A stretch of DNA of 64,000 nucleotides from Pelagibacteraceae bacterium AG-426-M19 (lineage in GTDB: Bacteria > Pseudomonadota > Alphaproteobacteria > Pelagibacterales > Pelagibacteraceae): assembly GCA_003210025.1 (NCBI GenBank), contig QCNW01000003.1, positions 62,001 to 126,000 of the forward strand, read 5' to 3'. Of the stretch, positions 62,867 to 64,000 are shown in pieces (position 1 is the first letter of the stretch; each line of letters begins with the position of its first letter). Made by a program: the position numbers and the translations under genes. The notes below the pieces were generated by a model that was not told where the DNA came from, made no database searches, and was given only the letters and a program-made list of their open reading frames with translations.

Positions 62867-62881
62867 TGTAATAATATAACA
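62867..62881. promoter_or_regulatory. Zur-type operator 2 of znuA / znuCB
   Basis: TGTAATA-A-TATAACA is the same palindrome with a single mismatch (A for T at the fourth base). Its centre is 18 bases from that of operator 1, nearly two helical turns, so two dimers could bind on the same face. Confidence 0.65.
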
Positions 62882-62901
62882 TTAATAAGTCAAGGTAATA
62901 A

Positions 62902-63648
62902 ATGACAATTGAGAACAATGTATTAGTAAAATTAACTGAAGTTGGATTAAAACAACGGAATAAATGGCTTGTAAAAGGCGTTTCTTTAATTGTTGAAAGA
63001 AGAAAGATAGTAACATTAATTGGACCAAATGGTTCTGGCAAAAGCACAACTGCAAAAATTGCGATAGGACTTCATAAGAATATAGAAGGCAATGTAGAAA
63101 AATTTACTGATAAAATTGGATATGTTCCTCAAAAGATTTCAATTGACTGGACATTGCCACTTAAAGTGAGTGATTTTATGGTTTTAACAGATGAACTCGA
63201 TGAAGAAAAAATAAATGAAGCTTTAAAATTAACGGGTGCAGATCATCTTAAAAACCAGAATTTAGGAAATTTATCTGGTGGAGAATTTCAAAGAGTGCTT
63301 CTTGCAAGAGCAGTTTCAAAAAAACCTGATCTTTTAGTATTGGATGAGCCGGTTCAAGGAGTTGATTTTACTGGGGAGATTGCATTGTATAAATTAATAA
63401 AAGAAATAGCAGATAAATTAAATTGTGGAATTTTATTAATTTCTCATGATTTGCATACTGTGATGACAGCAACAGATCATGTTATTTGTTTAAATGGCCA
63501 CGTGTGTTGTTCAGGAACACCAAAAGACGTTGCAATGAATAATGAGTATAAACTGTTATTTGGCGAACAAGCTTCACAAACTCTTTCTATATATGAACAT
63601 AAGCATGATCATGTTCATTCAAATGATGGAGATATAAAAAAAAATTAA
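62902..63648 (+). CDS. znuC: Zinc ABC transporter ATP-binding protein ZnuC
   Basis: This 248-residue ATPase has Walker A IGPNGSGKSTTAKI, the ABC signature NLSGGEFQRVLLARA, and Walker B LLVLDEPVQGVD, all intact. The C-terminus ends in a histidine-rich tail (YEHKHDHVHSND), common in ZnuC and a possible zinc sensor. It ends directly at the znuB start. It drives zinc import with ZnuA and ZnuB. Confidence 0.96.
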   Translation: MTIENNVLVKLTEVGLKQRNKWLVKGVSLIVERRKIVTLIGPNGSGKSTTAKIAIGLHKNIEGNVEKFTDKIGYVPQKISIDWTLPLKVSDFMVLTDELDEEKINEALKLTGADHLKNQNLGNLSGGEFQRVLLARAVSKKPDLLVLDEPVQGVDFTGEIALYKLIKEIADKLNCGILLISHDLHTVMTATDHVICLNGHVCCSGTPKDVAMNNEYKLLFGEQASQTLSIYEHKHDHVHSNDGDIKKN

Positions 63649-64000
63649 ATGTTTGATGATTTTTTTATAAGAGCTTTAATTGCTGGTATAGGTGTTGCTT
63701 TTGTAACAGGTCCTTTGGGCTGCTTTGTAGTTTGGAGAAGATTATCTTATTTCGGAGATACATTAGCACATTCAGCATTACTTGGTGTTACAATGGCATT
63801 GGCATTCGAAATTAATATAGCAATTTCGATATTTATCATTTCATCAGTAATAGCAATCATATTAGTTAAACTTGAAAAAAATACTAATTTGCCCGGTGAT
63901 GCTTTACTTGGTCTTTTAGCTCACTCAGCATTAGCAGTTGGCTTAGTGGTTATTGGTTTTCTCTCATTTATAAGATTTGATGTCATGGGACTATTATTTG
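63649..64000 (+). CDS. znuB: Zinc ABC transporter permease ZnuB (partial, runs off the right edge)
   Basis: An ATG directly after the znuC stop opens a frame that continues to the window end (117 codons). It reads FDDFFIRALIAGIGVAFVTG, then GDTLAHSALLGVTMALAF and DALLGLLAHSALAVGLVVIG, the pattern of the ZnuB/ABC-3 permease family with the SHxxL-type segment. It completes the znuCB operon. Confidence 0.94.
   Translation, partial: MFDDFFIRALIAGIGVAFVTGPLGCFVVWRRLSYFGDTLAHSALLGVTMALAFEINIAISIFIISSVIAIILVKLEKNTNLPGDALLGLLAHSALAVGLVVIGFLSFIRFDVMGLLF

Overview
The window looks like a piece of a SAR11 (Pelagibacterales, Alphaproteobacteria) chromosome. The base composition is very A+T-rich. Genes are packed with overlaps of 1-14 bases or gaps of a few bases, and convergent genes often end within or next to each other. 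Gene order is typically alphaproteobacterial (erpA-dgt-argS-nagZ-scpA-scpB-tatABC-serS-yajC-secDF; mltB-rlpA-dacC-tmk-holB-metG-tatD), and a proton-pumping pyrophosphatase is present. The assignment rests on my recognition of families and gene order, not on a database search.

Layout: 1-6.2 kb holds the end of nusB, thiL, hppA, a BamE-like lipoprotein, a cytochrome bc1 chaperone-like gene and an rpmF-plsX-ihfA-merR-rpmG cluster that lacks the fabH and DUF177 genes often found there. 6.2-16.1 kb holds a chorismate mutase, ctaA, an unknown methyltransferase-like gene, an alpha/beta hydrolase with metY, rplM-rpsI, argC, a small lipoprotein, hom and two transporters. 16.1-18.4 kb is the gene-poor, accessory-looking part: a minimal alkylguanine methyltransferase, a GC-rich segment that reads as a structured RNA on the minus strand, an unlisted 59-residue membrane protein and an orphan tyrosine recombinase. 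18.4-32.8 kb holds a glycosyltransferase, a GIY-YIG protein, tRNA-Glu, glpX, an SbmA/BacA-like protein, a complex I accessory subunit, tRNA-Pro, nhaA, a glutathione peroxidase and the long tatD-metG-holB-tmk-dacC-rlpA-mltB run; metG carries a one-base frameshift.

32.8-35.9 kb is the clearest mobile or defence module. A 5' half of tRNA-Ser, a single-polypeptide MmeI-like (Type IIL) restriction-modification gene and a complete tRNA-Ser lie in that order, with a second, inner pair of direct repeats around the restriction gene. 35.9-48.7 kb holds sdhE, recG, a DUF502 protein, an M48 protease, tRNA-Lys, tgt (without its usual zinc ligands), a cyclophilin, coaD, gyrA, ssb and uvrA. 48.7-60.7 kb holds protein export (secF-secD-yajC, tatCBA), chromosome segregation (scpAB), nagZ, argS, dgt, erpA and xth. 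61.7-64 kb holds the divergent znuA / znuCB zinc importer, with two Zur-type operators between the halves and a His/Asp-rich repeat loop in ZnuA.

Most of the window is core housekeeping. The strongest candidates for something new are the structured RNA at about 16937-17133, the tRNA-Ser restriction module, the metG frameshift and the signs of zinc-responsive biology (Zur boxes, His-rich ZnuA, zinc-site-less Tgt).
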